A stretch of DNA of 64,000 bases from Streptomyces bungoensis (GCF_001514215.1 NZ_KQ948856.1:62001-126000), one strand, 5' to 3'; counted from the first letter of the stretch, positions 41,579 through 50,406 are shown. Program-made: numbers and translations. Notes: a model not told the origin generated them from the letters alone.

Positions 41579-42454
41579 ATGTCCAGGGCTCTTCCGAAGT
41601 ACAACAAGCGTCGCGTCGCGCTCATCGGTGGCGCGGCCGCCGTGGTGCTGTCCGGCGCGGTCATCGCGGGCTCGGCCCTCGCCGGCACCCCCAAGAGCGA
41701 CAGCGGCGCCGGCGCACGCACGCTGGCGGCCGGCGGCAACACCGGCGTCGGCACCATCACCTGCCCGGACGTGGCCTCCCGGCTGCCCGCCGTACCGGCC
41801 GCCGCGCAGGCCGAGGTCGACCGCAACCTGACGCTGCTCCAGACGCAGATCAACGAGGCCAACACCCGCCTGAAGAACACCGTCGGACAGGGCGGCCCCA
41901 ACTTCGTCAACAACGCCATCCTCGGCCCCCTCAAGGACAAGCGCGTCTCCACCATCGACCGCATCGCCATCGCCATCGGCCGCAAGGGCACCAAGCCCAC
42001 CGGCCTGGACGCACTGGCCGCCTGCACGCTGAACGCGAACGGGGCGAACGGCGCGAACGGCACGGGCGGGGCCGGAGGCGACGCGGGCGCCGGGAACGCG
42101 GCCGGCGACGCGGGGCAGGGGCAGCAGGCGAACGGCTCGGCGGCCGGCGGCAACACCGGCGCGGGCACGATCAGCTGCCCGGACGTGGCCTCCCGGCTGC
42201 CCGCCGTACCGGCCGCCGCGCAGGCCGAGGTCGACCGCAACCTGACGCTGCTCCAGACGCAGATCAACGAGGCCAACACCCGCCTGAAGAACACCGTCGG
42301 ACAGGGCGGCCCCAACTTCGTCAACAACGCCATCCTCGGCCCCCTCAAGGACAAGCGCGTCTCCACCATCGACCGCATCGCCATCGCCATCGGCCGCAAG
42401 GGCACCAAGCCCACCGGCCTGGACGCACTGGCCGCCTGCACGCTCACCAAGTGA
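41579..42454 (+). CDS. Secreted protein with two near-identical 90-residue domains
   Basis: A 291-residue exported protein: signal peptide (about residues 1-35, ending SALAG), then two copies of a domain starting CPDVASRLPAVPAAAQAEVDRN and ending LDALAACTL. Copy 1 spans about residues 61-151 and copy 2 about 199-289, with two Cys each (for copy 1, C62 and one near 149), likely disulfide-linked. A Gly/Ala/Asn linker (NANGANGANGTGGAGG...) joins them. The two DNA copies are identical over 270 bp. I do not recognise the family. Single gene with its own terminator; RBS GAGG lies 9 bp upstream. Confidence 0.8.
   Translation: MSRALPKYNKRRVALIGGAAAVVLSGAVIAGSALAGTPKSDSGAGARTLAAGGNTGVGTITCPDVASRLPAVPAAAQAEVDRNLTLLQTQINEANTRLKNTVGQGGPNFVNNAILGPLKDKRVSTIDRIAIAIGRKGTKPTGLDALAACTLNANGANGANGTGGAGGDAGAGNAAGDAGQGQQANGSAAGGNTGAGTISCPDVASRLPAVPAAAQAEVDRNLTLLQTQINEANTRLKNTVGQGGPNFVNNAILGPLKDKRVSTIDRIAIAIGRKGTKPTGLDALAACTLTK
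41725..42030 (+). repeat. Internal duplication, copy 1
   Basis: Repeated at 42139-42444 with a constant offset of 414 bp. Bases 41761-42030 are identical to 42175-42444 (270 bp, read by eye, no mismatch). The preceding 36 bases differ at four positions. Confidence 0.9.
42139..42444 (+). repeat. Internal duplication, copy 2
   Basis: Second copy of the 41725-42030 unit, in the same reading frame (414 bp is 138 codons). Confidence 0.9.
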
Positions 42455-42469
42455 CGTGACAGGCAGCCG

Positions 42470-42504
42470 GGGCCGCCCCGTACCAGCGCCGGCCGGGGCG
42501 GCCC
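42470..42504 (+). terminator. Terminator of the duplicated-domain gene
   Basis: GGGCCGCCCCG (42470-42480) pairs with CGGGGCGGCCC (42494-42504), an 11-bp perfect stem with a 13-base loop, 15 bp after the stop codon. Confidence 0.8.
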
Positions 42505-42578
42505 GCGGCGCGTCCGCATGCCGGACGGACGCGCAATTCGTGAGACAGCCGAACGGCTTCGGCCGATAATCGCCGGCC

Positions 42579-43166
42579 ATGGGAAAGACCTATGAGCGCA
42601 TAGACGGCAGGCTCCGGACGTTCATCGAGGAGCAGCCCCTCTTCTTCACCGCGACCGCTCCCCTGTCCGGCGACGGCACGGTCAACCTCTCCCCCAAGGG
42701 CCTCAGGGGCTCGTTCGCCGTGCTGGACGACCTCACAGTGGCCTATCTGGACTTCGCCGGGTCCAACGCGGAGACGATCGCGCACCTGCGGGAGAACGGG
42801 CGGATCACCCTGATGTGGTGCGCCTTCCAGGGTCCGCCGAACATCGTGCGGGTGCACGGCCGGGGCGAGCCGGTCTTCCGCGACGACCCGCGCTTCGGGG
42901 AGCTGCTCGCCCGCTTCCCCGGTATCGACGCGAGCGTGCACGGGCTGCGCGCGATCATCGTCGTCCGCGCCGAGCTGGTGCGCGACACCTGCGGCTACGC
43001 CGTCCCCCGCATGGCGTACGAGGAGGACCGCGACCTGCACGGCAAGCGGTTCGCGCGGGAGGACGACGCCTCGCTCGGCGCGTACTTCGCCAAGAAGGAG
43101 CACGTCGCGACCAGCCTGGACGGCCTACCCGGGCTGCCGCTTCCGCTGCCGCCGTCTAGCGTCTGA
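42579..43166 (+). CDS. Pyridoxamine 5'-phosphate oxidase-family flavin protein
   Basis: A 195-residue split-barrel flavin/F420-type protein. IDGRLRTFIEEQPLFFTATAPLSGDGTVNLSPKGLRGSFAVLD, then LDFAGSNAETIAHLRENGRITLMWCAFQGPPNIVRVHGRGEPV match this family, which binds FMN or F420. The C-terminal part (RDTCGYAVPRMAYEEDRDLHGKRFARED) is typical of a group sometimes called PNPOx-like oxidoreductases. No specific substrate is known. The last 14 residues are Pro/Leu-rich. It lies 3 bp upstream of the transpeptidase gene, so the two form one transcription unit. Confidence 0.85.
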   Translation: MGKTYERIDGRLRTFIEEQPLFFTATAPLSGDGTVNLSPKGLRGSFAVLDDLTVAYLDFAGSNAETIAHLRENGRITLMWCAFQGPPNIVRVHGRGEPVFRDDPRFGELLARFPGIDASVHGLRAIIVVRAELVRDTCGYAVPRMAYEEDRDLHGKRFAREDDASLGAYFAKKEHVATSLDGLPGLPLPLPPSSV

Positions 43167-43169
43167 GGC

Positions 43170-43871
43170 ATGCGCCCCGGTGTCGTCGCCGCCCTAGTGT
43201 CCCCGTCCGCCTGCGTGCTCGCTCTCGCGCCCGCTCCCGGCCCGGCGCCGCTGCCCGCGCGGATGGCGGACACCGGCGGCGGCACCCAGCTGATCACCGC
43301 CGAGGCCCCGCGCGCCGACGCCACGTCGGGGACCCTCACCTGGTGGGACAGGCGGGACGGGCAGTGGGTCCGGGCCGGGTCCGCGCCGGCCCGGTTCGGG
43401 TCCAAGGGGCTCGTGGAGGGGACCGAGCGCACGCAGGGCACGAACACGACACCGGCCGGGCTGTACGGCCTTCCGTTCGGGTTCGGCGTCAAGACGGCGC
43501 CGGCCGGGACCCGCATGGCGTACCGGGTGGTGAAGGACGGTTCCTGGTGGTGCGAGGACGGCGCGTCCTCGTCGTACAACCGCTGGGTGGACCCGCTGCC
43601 CGCGGACTGCCGGGCCGCCGAGTCCGAGCACCTGATCACCTACGGGACGCAGTACGCGTACGGGCTCGTCACCGCGTTCAACTACGACCGGCCGGTGCGG
43701 GGCCGCGGAGCCGGGATCTTCCTGCACGTGAACGGGCAGGGCGCCACGGCCGGCTGCGTCTCGGTGCCGGAGGACGCCATGCGCGCGCTGCTCACGTGGG
43801 CGGACCCGGCCCGCGGGCCGCACATCGCGATCGGCACCACCGACGGCGCGACCGCCCTCACCCGGTACTGA
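43170..43871 (+). CDS. L,D-transpeptidase (YkuD-like) cell-wall enzyme
   Basis: A 233-residue exported protein. The catalytic motif HVNGQGATAGCVSVP places His at residue 186 and the nucleophile Cys at 196, as in YkuD-type L,D-transpeptidases that make 3-3 cross-links in peptidoglycan or attach proteins to it. An N-terminal signal-like stretch (residues 1-28) precedes it; the Cys is not in lipobox context. The gene ends in a 14-bp convergent overlap with the sensor kinase gene. The upstream split-barrel gene is only 3 bp away. Confidence 0.85.
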   Translation: MRPGVVAALVSPSACVLALAPAPGPAPLPARMADTGGGTQLITAEAPRADATSGTLTWWDRRDGQWVRAGSAPARFGSKGLVEGTERTQGTNTTPAGLYGLPFGFGVKTAPAGTRMAYRVVKDGSWWCEDGASSSYNRWVDPLPADCRAAESEHLITYGTQYAYGLVTAFNYDRPVRGRGAGIFLHVNGQGATAGCVSVPEDAMRALLTWADPARGPHIAIGTTDGATALTRY

Positions 43872-45336
43872 CGTCCGCCAGCGGGAGCCGCACGCTGAAC
43901 GTCGTCGAGCCCGGCCTGCTCTCCAGGGCCACGCTGCCCTCGTGCGCCTCCACCACCGCCGTGACGATCGACAGGCCCAGCCCCGCCCCACCGCCGGAGG
44001 CGCCCGGCCGGCGGCGGTGCTCGGCCCGGGTGAACCGCTCGAAGACGTGCGCCTGGATGTCCTCGGGGACGCCGGGGCCGTCGTCGTGGACGGACAGCAG
44101 GGCCCTCGTCCCCTCCGTCTCCAGGGTCACCGTCACCTTGGTGCCCAGGGGCGTGTGCAGCCGGGCGTTGGCCAGCAGGTTGGCCAGCGCCTGGTGGAGC
44201 CGGTGCGCGTCACCCGTCACCGTGACCGGCTCCTCGGGCAGGTCCATGGTCCAGCGGTGGTCGGGGCCGGCGGCCCGGGCGTCCGTCACCGCGTCCAGCA
44301 CCAGGTGGGTGAGGTCGACGGGGCGGCGCTCCAGCGGGCGGCCCGCGTCCAGGCGGGCCAGCAGCAGCAGGTCGTCGACCATCTCCCCCATCCGGGAGGA
44401 CTCGGCGGTGATGCGCTCCAGGGCCCGGGTGACCTCCGGCGGCACCGGACCGGGGTGCAGCAGGGCCAGCTCGGCGTGGCCGCGGACCGAGGCGACCGGG
44501 GTGCGCAGCTCGTGGCTGGCGTCGGCGGCGAAGCGGCGCAGCCGCTCCTCGCTGGCGTGGCGTTTGGTCAGGGCGTTCTCGACATGGCCGAGCATGCGGT
44601 TGAAGGCCACCGCGACCCGGCCGACCTCGCTGCGGGGATCGGACTCCGGGGCCCGGGGCGGCAGCGCCACCTCGCCGCTGGCGAGCGGCAGCTCGCTGAC
44701 CCGGGTAGCGGTGGCGGTGACCCGGCTGAGCGGGCGCAGCGACCAGCGCACCCAGAAGGCCCCGGCCACGCCGGTGACGACGAGGGCCAGGCCGAAGACG
44801 ACGCCGGCCACCAGCACCAGGCGGTGCACGGCCGCCTGGACGGGCTCCAGCGGGAGCCCGACGACCAGCACGTCCCCGTCCCGGCCGGGGGTGGCGACGA
44901 CGCGGTAGTCGTCGAGGGCGGACAGCTCGACGGTGCGCGGCCTGCCGTCCGCCGGGACCTGGGCCAGGTGCCGGCGGTCCGCGGCCGTGAGGTCGACGTT
45001 CACGTCGGACGGGTCGTCGGAGCGGATGAGCCCCTTGTTGACGACCGTGCCGTCCACCAGCCGGGCGCCGAAGGTGCCGGTGGCCTGCCGGCGGGTGTCG
45101 CCGTGCTCGTCGCCGTCGTGGTCGTCGGGCAGCCGGACCCCGTGCTCCAGGCTCTCCGGGAAGCGGGTGCCGGCCTGGGCGAGCTGTTCGTCCAGGCGCT
45201 GGGTGAGGAAGCCGTTCAGTTCGACGACGGCGGCGAGGCCCACGGCCGCGCAGCTCACCGCGAGCAGCACTACCAGCCCGACGGTGAGCCGGGCGCGCAG
45301 AGTACGGGGGCGGGGCAGCCGGCGCAGCCGGGTCAT
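43858..45336 (-). CDS. Two-component sensor histidine kinase
   Basis: A 492-residue membrane histidine kinase. Two helices flank a sensing domain outside the membrane (helix 1 about residues 12-36, helix 2 about 178-205); the loop includes acidic HDGDEHGD. HAMP, then the phospho-acceptor H275 in DASHELRTPVASVRGH, then the ATPase core NLLANARLHTPLG, DDGPGVP, GLGLSIV. The start MTRLRRLP overlaps the response-regulator stop (ATGA), so they are coupled. It faces the flavinyl operon across a shared promoter region and should control it. Signal unknown. Confidence 0.93.
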   Translation of the reverse strand: MTRLRRLPRPRTLRARLTVGLVVLLAVSCAAVGLAAVVELNGFLTQRLDEQLAQAGTRFPESLEHGVRLPDDHDGDEHGDTRRQATGTFGARLVDGTVVNKGLIRSDDPSDVNVDLTAADRRHLAQVPADGRPRTVELSALDDYRVVATPGRDGDVLVVGLPLEPVQAAVHRLVLVAGVVFGLALVVTGVAGAFWVRWSLRPLSRVTATATRVSELPLASGEVALPPRAPESDPRSEVGRVAVAFNRMLGHVENALTKRHASEERLRRFAADASHELRTPVASVRGHAELALLHPGPVPPEVTRALERITAESSRMGEMVDDLLLLARLDAGRPLERRPVDLTHLVLDAVTDARAAGPDHRWTMDLPEEPVTVTGDAHRLHQALANLLANARLHTPLGTKVTVTLETEGTRALLSVHDDGPGVPEDIQAHVFERFTRAEHRRRPGASGGGAGLGLSIVTAVVEAHEGSVALESRPGSTTFSVRLPLADVSTG

Positions 45337-46073
45337 GAGCTCACCGGCTTGATCACGTACCCGGCGCCGCGCACCGTGTGGATCATGGGTTCGCGGCCCG
45401 CGTCCACCTTCTTGCGCAGGTAGGAGATGTACAGCTCCACCACGTGGGCCCGGCCGCCGAAGTCGTAGGACCAGACCCGGTCGAGGATCTGGGCCTTGCT
45501 GAGCACCCGGCGCGGGTTGCGCATGAGGAAGCGAAGCAGCTCGAACTCGGTCGGGGAGAGCTCGATCAGCTCGCCGGCCCGGGTCACCTCGCGGGCCTCC
45601 TCGTCCATGACCAGGTCGCCCACGGTCAGCAGGGGGCCCTCCTCCAGCTGGCGGGCCATGCCCGCGCGGCGCAGCAGTCCGCGCAGCCGGGCGACGACCT
45701 CCTCCAGGCTGAAGGGCTTGGTGACGTAGTCGTCGCCGCCGGCCGTGATGCCGGCGATGCGGTCCTCGACCGCGTCCCGGGCGGTGAGGAAGAGCACACA
45801 CACCTCGGGCTTCACCTCGTGCAGGCGGCGCAGCACCGTGAAGCCGTCGGTGTCGGGGAGCATCACGTCCAGGACGACGGCGTCGGGCAGCAGCTCGCGC
45901 GCGGCGGTGACCGCGGAGGCGCCGTCGCCGGCGGCGCGCACCTCCCAGCCCTCGTAGCGCAGGGCGCCGGTGAGGACCTCCGCGAGGTCGGGGTCGTCGT
46001 CGACGACGAGGACGCGCAGCGGCGTGCCGTCGGGTCGGGTGAGGGCCGGGCGGCCCGAGCGGGTGGTGTTCAT
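45333..46073 (-). CDS. OmpR/PhoB-family response regulator
   Basis: A 246-residue response regulator with the phosphate acceptor D69 (VVLDVMLPDTDGF), the switch pair Thr and Lys (LFLTARD, YVTKPFS) and a C-terminal winged helix (LSPTEFELLRFLMRNPRRVLSKAQILDRVW...HVVELYISYLRKKVD). It pairs with the kinase downstream (4-bp overlap). Its gene is divergent from the flavinyl operon; the 148-bp gap between them holds candidate direct and inverted repeats. It probably regulates itself and that operon. Confidence 0.93.
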   Translation of the reverse strand: MNTTRSGRPALTRPDGTPLRVLVVDDDPDLAEVLTGALRYEGWEVRAAGDGASAVTAARELLPDAVVLDVMLPDTDGFTVLRRLHEVKPEVCVLFLTARDAVEDRIAGITAGGDDYVTKPFSLEEVVARLRGLLRRAGMARQLEEGPLLTVGDLVMDEEAREVTRAGELIELSPTEFELLRFLMRNPRRVLSKAQILDRVWSYDFGGRAHVVELYISYLRKKVDAGREPMIHTVRGAGYVIKPVSS

Positions 46074-46120
46074 CGCCCCTCAAGCATCGCGCGCCCGTCG
46101 GGTTCCGTGCCGCGGGGGTC

Positions 46121-46177
46121 GCTCTGAGTTCTCTGTGAGTCCGTTCGGAAGTGCCCCTTTCAGAGGTTGCTCAGAGC
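46121..46177. promoter_or_regulatory. Candidate response-regulator binding region
   Basis: GCTCTGAG (46121-46128) and CTCAGAGC (46170-46177) form an inverted repeat. Inside its left arm TGAGT is repeated at 11-bp spacing (46125-46129 and 46136-46140), the usual layout of OmpR-family sites. It lies in the divergent gap between the regulator gene and the flavinyl operon. Confidence 0.45.
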
Positions 46178-46221
46178 TTCGCCACGCACAGTGGCAGACC
46201 TGACGGAGGAAGGGAACGAAC

Positions 46222-47574
46222 ATGACCACCCTGGACGAGCGACGCGTGGCCCCGCCCGTGTCCCCGGCCGCCCGGCGCTCCCCCGGGGGGCTCGTGCTGG
46301 CCGTGCTGTGGGCGGGGGCGGCCGCCGTGGTCGCGCTCTGGTGGGCCGGCACCGGATCCGTGGTCGGGTCGGCGGGCTATCTGACCGGGGCCGGGCGGAT
46401 AGCCGGGCTGCTGTGCGGGTACGCCTGCGCGGTGCTGGTCGGCCTGATGGCGCGGGTGCCGCTGCTGGAGGTGCGGGTCGGCTCCGACCGGGTGGCGCGC
46501 TGGCACGCGATGGCCGGCCGCTACACGATCTGCCTGCTGGTGGCGCACGTCGTGCTGATCCTGGCCGGGTACGCGGCCCAGGACCGTGCCTCGCTGTGGC
46601 ACGAGACGGTCACCGTCGTCACGGACTACCCGGACATGCTCAAGGCCACCGCGGGCACGGTGATCCTGTTCGCGGTCGGCATCACCTCGGCGCGGGCCGC
46701 GCGCCGCCGGACCAGCTACGAGTTCTGGTACTACGTGCACCTGCTGACGTACGCGGCCGTGTTCCTCGCCTTCGGGCACCAGCTCGCCCTCGGCAACGAG
46801 TTCAACGGCAAGCCGGTGGCGACCGCCGTCTGGTACGCGCTGTACCTCGGGGTGGCGGCCCTGGTGCTCTGGTACCGCGTCCTGGCCCCGGTCCGGCTGA
46901 ACCTGCGCCACCGGCTGCGGGTCGACTCGGTGCACCAGGAGGCGCCGGGCGTGTACTCGGTCGTGGTGCGCGGGCTCCACCTGGACGAGCTGGGGGCGCG
47001 GCCGGGGCAGTTCTTCCGCTGGCGGTTCCTCGGCGAGGGCATGGGCTGGACGTCGACGCCGTACTCCCTGTCGGCGCCGCCGCGCCCGGACCTGCTGCGG
47101 ATCACGGTCAAGGCGCTCGGCGACCACAGCGCGGCGGTGCCGCTGCTGCGGCCGGGCACCCGGGTCTGGGCGGAGGGCCCGTACGGCTCGCTGACCGCCG
47201 ACCGGGCCACCAGCCACCACTCGCTGCTGATCGCCGCCGGTGTCGGCATCACCCCGCTGCGCGCCCTGTTCGAGACGCTGCCCGGTGACGTCACCCTGCT
47301 CTACCGGGCGCGCGGTCCCGAGGACCTGGCGCTGGGCGCCGAGCTGGAGCAGATCGCCCGCTGGCGCAACGCGCAGCTGCTGTACGCGCTGAACGGGCCG
47401 GGCGGGGAGCGCCCCGACATCTCGGCGCAGTCGCTGCGCGCCGCCTTCCCGGGCATCGCCGGCCACGACGTCTACATCTGCGGCCCGCACGGCTTCGCGC
47501 AGGACGTGTACGAGGCGCTGCGGGCGGCCGGGGTGCCGGACCGCCGGATCCACCACGAGTCCTTCGAGCTGTGA
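46222..47574 (+). CDS. Transmembrane heme/flavin ferric-reductase-like oxidoreductase (1)
   Basis: A 450-residue NOX/ferric-reductase-type membrane protein. About six helices in the first 215 residues carry two His pairs, H95/H109 and H173/H186, spaced 14 and 13, as heme b ligands. After residue 220 come the FAD part (RPGQFFRWRFL, STPYSLSAPP) and the NAD part (GVGITPLRALFE, DVYICGPHGFAQ). Electrons would pass from cytoplasmic NAD(P)H to the outer membrane face, where the FMN-binding partner encoded next is exposed. Ferric iron as acceptor is possible; the context favours transfer to the flavinylated proteins. Confidence 0.88.
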   Translation: MTTLDERRVAPPVSPAARRSPGGLVLAVLWAGAAAVVALWWAGTGSVVGSAGYLTGAGRIAGLLCGYACAVLVGLMARVPLLEVRVGSDRVARWHAMAGRYTICLLVAHVVLILAGYAAQDRASLWHETVTVVTDYPDMLKATAGTVILFAVGITSARAARRRTSYEFWYYVHLLTYAAVFLAFGHQLALGNEFNGKPVATAVWYALYLGVAALVLWYRVLAPVRLNLRHRLRVDSVHQEAPGVYSVVVRGLHLDELGARPGQFFRWRFLGEGMGWTSTPYSLSAPPRPDLLRITVKALGDHSAAVPLLRPGTRVWAEGPYGSLTADRATSHHSLLIAAGVGITPLRALFETLPGDVTLLYRARGPEDLALGAELEQIARWRNAQLLYALNGPGGERPDISAQSLRAAFPGIAGHDVYICGPHGFAQDVYEALRAAGVPDRRIHHESFEL

Positions 47575-47592
47575 GAGTGTGAGGCAACCGAC

Positions 47593-48075
47593 GTGCACGC
47601 GTTGAAGAAGAACCGTCCCCTGCGCCGCATCGTGCTGGCCAGCGCGGCCACCGTCTCCGGCATGGTGATGCTGCTGACGCTGAAGCCGCACACGAGCCCC
47701 GTGCTGGCCACGACGGGCACCAAGTCCCCGACGGTGTCGAGCAGTTCGGCGGCGTCCGGCGGATCGGGCACGGCCGGCGGCGGTTCCAAGAAGTCCGTGA
47801 CCAAGACCGTCACCGGGGACACCGTCCAGACCCGGTGGGGTCCGGTCCAGGTGCGGGTGACGATCAAGAGCGGCAAGCTCACCGAGGTGGCGGCCGTCAG
47901 CTACCCGCAGGACAACCCCCGTGACCAGGAGATCAACAGCTACGCGCTGCCCCAGCTGCGGCGCGAGGCGCTGGCGGCGCAGAGCGCGCAGATCGACACG
48001 GTCTCGGGAGCGACCTACACCAGCGACGGCTACCGCCAGTCGCTGCAGTCCGCGCTCGACTCCGCGGGCCTCTGA
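47593..48075 (+). CDS. Secreted FMN-binding domain protein (1)
   Basis: A 160-residue exported protein with an N-terminal hydrophobic signal/anchor (residues 11-30), a Ser/Gly/Thr-rich linker and one FMN-binding domain. The flavin attachment motif is D135-T-V-S-G-A-T-Y-T143, of the type in which ApbE links FMN to a Ser/Thr by a phosphoester (known for NqrC/RnfG). The start is GTG. It follows reductase 1 by 18 bp and reductase 2 follows it. It likely accepts electrons from reductase 1 outside the membrane. Confidence 0.88.
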   Translation: MHALKKNRPLRRIVLASAATVSGMVMLLTLKPHTSPVLATTGTKSPTVSSSSAASGGSGTAGGGSKKSVTKTVTGDTVQTRWGPVQVRVTIKSGKLTEVAAVSYPQDNPRDQEINSYALPQLRREALAAQSAQIDTVSGATYTSDGYRQSLQSALDSAGL

Positions 48076-48134
48076 ACACCCGGCGCATGCGGCACGTATC
48101 AGTGGGCCAAGGGCCGAGTCCCCACGGAGGAACC

Positions 48135-49517
48135 GTGACCACCACGCTCGCAGGCGGACGTGCCGCCCGCCGACAGACGATGCGCCGCATCCGTCCGCGC
48201 CGCTCCCCGGCAGTCCCGCTGCTGCTCGCCGTCTGGGCGGGCGCGGCGGCCGTGCTGTGGCTCTGGTGGCACGACACGCCGTCCATCGCGGACGACAACG
48301 GCAAGATCCTCAACGCGGGCCGGATCACCGGCCTGCTGGCCGGCTACCTGATGGCGCTGGTCGTGCTCCAGATGGCGCGCGTCCCGGCACTGGAGCGGCG
48401 GGTCGGCTCGGACCGGGTGGCGCGCTGGCACGCGATGAGCGGCCGGTACACGCTCTGCCTGGTCGCCGCCCACGTCTTCCTCACCATGTGGGGGTACGCG
48501 CTCCAGGCGGGCAAGTCGCTCGGCGACATCGTCCAGCAGACCGTCGACTCCGTGAACCAGCTGCCCGACATGGGCAAGGCGGCCGTCGGCACCGGCCTGT
48601 TCGTGGTCATCGGGGTGTCGTCGGCCGGCGGGATCCGCCGCCGGCTGCCGTACGACGCCTGGTACCACGTGCACCTGCTGACGTACGCGGCGGTGTTCCT
48701 GACCTTCTGGCACCAGATCACCACGGGCAACGACTTCGCGCTGGAGCCCATGGCCAAGACGTTCTGGTACGGGCTGTACGGCGCGGTCACCGCGCTCGTG
48801 GTCTGGTACCGCATCCTCACCCCGATCCGGCTGAACATGCGCCACCGGATGCGGGTGGAGGCGGTCATCGAGGAGACGCCGGGCATCGTGTCGGTGCTGA
48901 TCGGCGGGCGCCGGCTGCACCGGATGGGCGCGGAGGCCGGCCAGTTCTTCCGCTGGCGGTTCCTCGCGCCCGGAATGCGGTTCAGCTCGCACCCGTACTC
49001 GCTGTCGGCGGCGCCCCGCCCCGACATGCTGCGGATCACCGTGAAGGCGATCGGCGACCACAGCGCCCGGCTGCGCGAGCTCACGCCCGGCACCCGGGTG
49101 TGGGCGGAGGGCCCCTACGGCGCGATGACCGCGCAGCGCCGCAGCCGCGGCAAGGTGCTGCTGGTCGCGGGAGGGGTCGGCATCACCCCGATGCGGGCGC
49201 TGTTCGAGACGCTGCCCGGGGCGGCCGGCGACATCACCCTGCTGTACCGGGCCAACACCACCCAGGATCTGGCACTGTGGGACGAGCTGGCCGCGATCGC
49301 CGAGGAGCGGGGTGCCCGGCTGATGTACGCGGTCAACAGTCCCGACGGCGAGCGTCCGGACATCTCCCCGGAGAACCTGCAGCGGAAGATCCCGGACATC
49401 GAACGCCACGACGTCTTCATGTGCGGTCCGCCCGGGTTCGCGCAGTCGGTGTACGAGGCACTGCGCGGCGCGGGGGTCCCCGCGCGCCGTATCCACCACG
49501 AGTCGTTCGAGATGTGA
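48135..49517 (+). CDS. Transmembrane heme/flavin ferric-reductase-like oxidoreductase (2)
   Basis: A 460-residue paralogue of the reductase at 46222. The His pairs are H99/H113 and H180/H193, again spaced 14 and 13. The FAD part (EAGQFFRWRFLAPG, SHPYSLSAAP) and the NAD part (GVGITPMRALFE, DVFMCGPPGFAQ) are intact. The GTG start at 48135 (VTTTLAGGRAA) has GGAGG 5-6 bp upstream. It is followed after 16 bp by the double-domain FMN protein, repeating the reductase-then-FMN order seen before. This suggests that the pair arose by duplication. Confidence 0.88.
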   Translation: MTTTLAGGRAARRQTMRRIRPRRSPAVPLLLAVWAGAAAVLWLWWHDTPSIADDNGKILNAGRITGLLAGYLMALVVLQMARVPALERRVGSDRVARWHAMSGRYTLCLVAAHVFLTMWGYALQAGKSLGDIVQQTVDSVNQLPDMGKAAVGTGLFVVIGVSSAGGIRRRLPYDAWYHVHLLTYAAVFLTFWHQITTGNDFALEPMAKTFWYGLYGAVTALVVWYRILTPIRLNMRHRMRVEAVIEETPGIVSVLIGGRRLHRMGAEAGQFFRWRFLAPGMRFSSHPYSLSAAPRPDMLRITVKAIGDHSARLRELTPGTRVWAEGPYGAMTAQRRSRGKVLLVAGGVGITPMRALFETLPGAAGDITLLYRANTTQDLALWDELAAIAEERGARLMYAVNSPDGERPDISPENLQRKIPDIERHDVFMCGPPGFAQSVYEALRGAGVPARRIHHESFEM

Positions 49518-49533
49518 GCGGAGCTGCGAAGCG

Positions 49534-50406
49534 ATGAGGAAGAGCCACCCCGTTCGGCGCGTCGTGCTGGCCACCGCGGCCACCGTGTCCGGAGTCGTGC
49601 TGCTGCTGTCGCTGAAGCCCGCCTCCGACCCGGCCGCCGCGTCGGCGGCCGGCGCGGCCCCGCCGGCGACGGCCGGGGCCCAGCAGGCGCCGCAGGGCGG
49701 CCAGCAGGGTGGCGCCGCGGCGGGCTCCGGCACGGTGACCGGGAACACGGTGCAGACCCAGTACGGGGCCGTGCAGGTCCGGCTGACCGTCTCCGGTGGC
49801 AAGATCACCAAGGCCGAGGCGGTCCAGGCGCCCAAGGGCGGGGTCAGCAGCCAGAAGACGGCGCTGGCCGTGCCGAAGCTGAACCAGGAGGCCGTGGCCG
49901 CCGGGAACGCGAACATCGACGCGGTGTCCGGGGCGACGTACACCAGCACCGGCTACAAGCAGTCGCTGCAGTCGGCGCTGGACAAGGCGAAGTCCCTGCC
50001 GTCCGGGTCGGCGGGGACCGGTTCGGCGGGGTCCGGGTCGTCCGGCTCCTCGGGGTCCACCTCGTCGGGATCCGGCTCGGCGGGGTCCGGGTCGTCCGGT
50101 ACGTCCGGCTCCGCGGGCTCTGGTCAGGCGCAGACCCGTACCGTCACCGGGAAGACCGTACAGACGCAGTACGGCCCGGTGCAGGTCCGGATCACCGTCA
50201 GCAACGGGAAGATCACCAAGGCGGACGCGGTCCAGGCCCCCGCGGGCGGGCTGAGCAGCCAGAAGACGGCACTCGCCGTGCCGAAGCTGAACCAGGAGGC
50301 CGTGGCCGCCGGGAACGCGCACATCGACGCGGTCTCCGGCGCCACCTACACCAGCACCGGCTACAAGCAGTCCCTGCAGTCGGCGCTGGACCAGGCCGGT
50401 GGCTGA
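49534..50406 (+). CDS. Secreted FMN-binding protein with two tandem domains (2)
   Basis: A 290-residue exported protein with two FMN-binding domains. Signal/anchor about residues 8-28. The attachment motifs are D129-A-V-S-G-A-T-Y-T137 and D265-A-V-S-G-A-T-Y-T273, so it could carry two FMNs. A Gly/Ser-rich linker of about 50 residues joins the domains. The domains are about 80% alike, but their synonymous positions are well diverged, except for a block around AVPKLNQEAVAAGNA. The stop overlaps the apbE start. Two redox centres on a flexible linker would make a longer electron relay than protein 1. Confidence 0.88.
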   Translation: MRKSHPVRRVVLATAATVSGVVLLLSLKPASDPAAASAAGAAPPATAGAQQAPQGGQQGGAAAGSGTVTGNTVQTQYGAVQVRLTVSGGKITKAEAVQAPKGGVSSQKTALAVPKLNQEAVAAGNANIDAVSGATYTSTGYKQSLQSALDKAKSLPSGSAGTGSAGSGSSGSSGSTSSGSGSAGSGSSGTSGSAGSGQAQTRTVTGKTVQTQYGPVQVRITVSNGKITKADAVQAPAGGLSSQKTALAVPKLNQEAVAAGNAHIDAVSGATYTSTGYKQSLQSALDQAGG

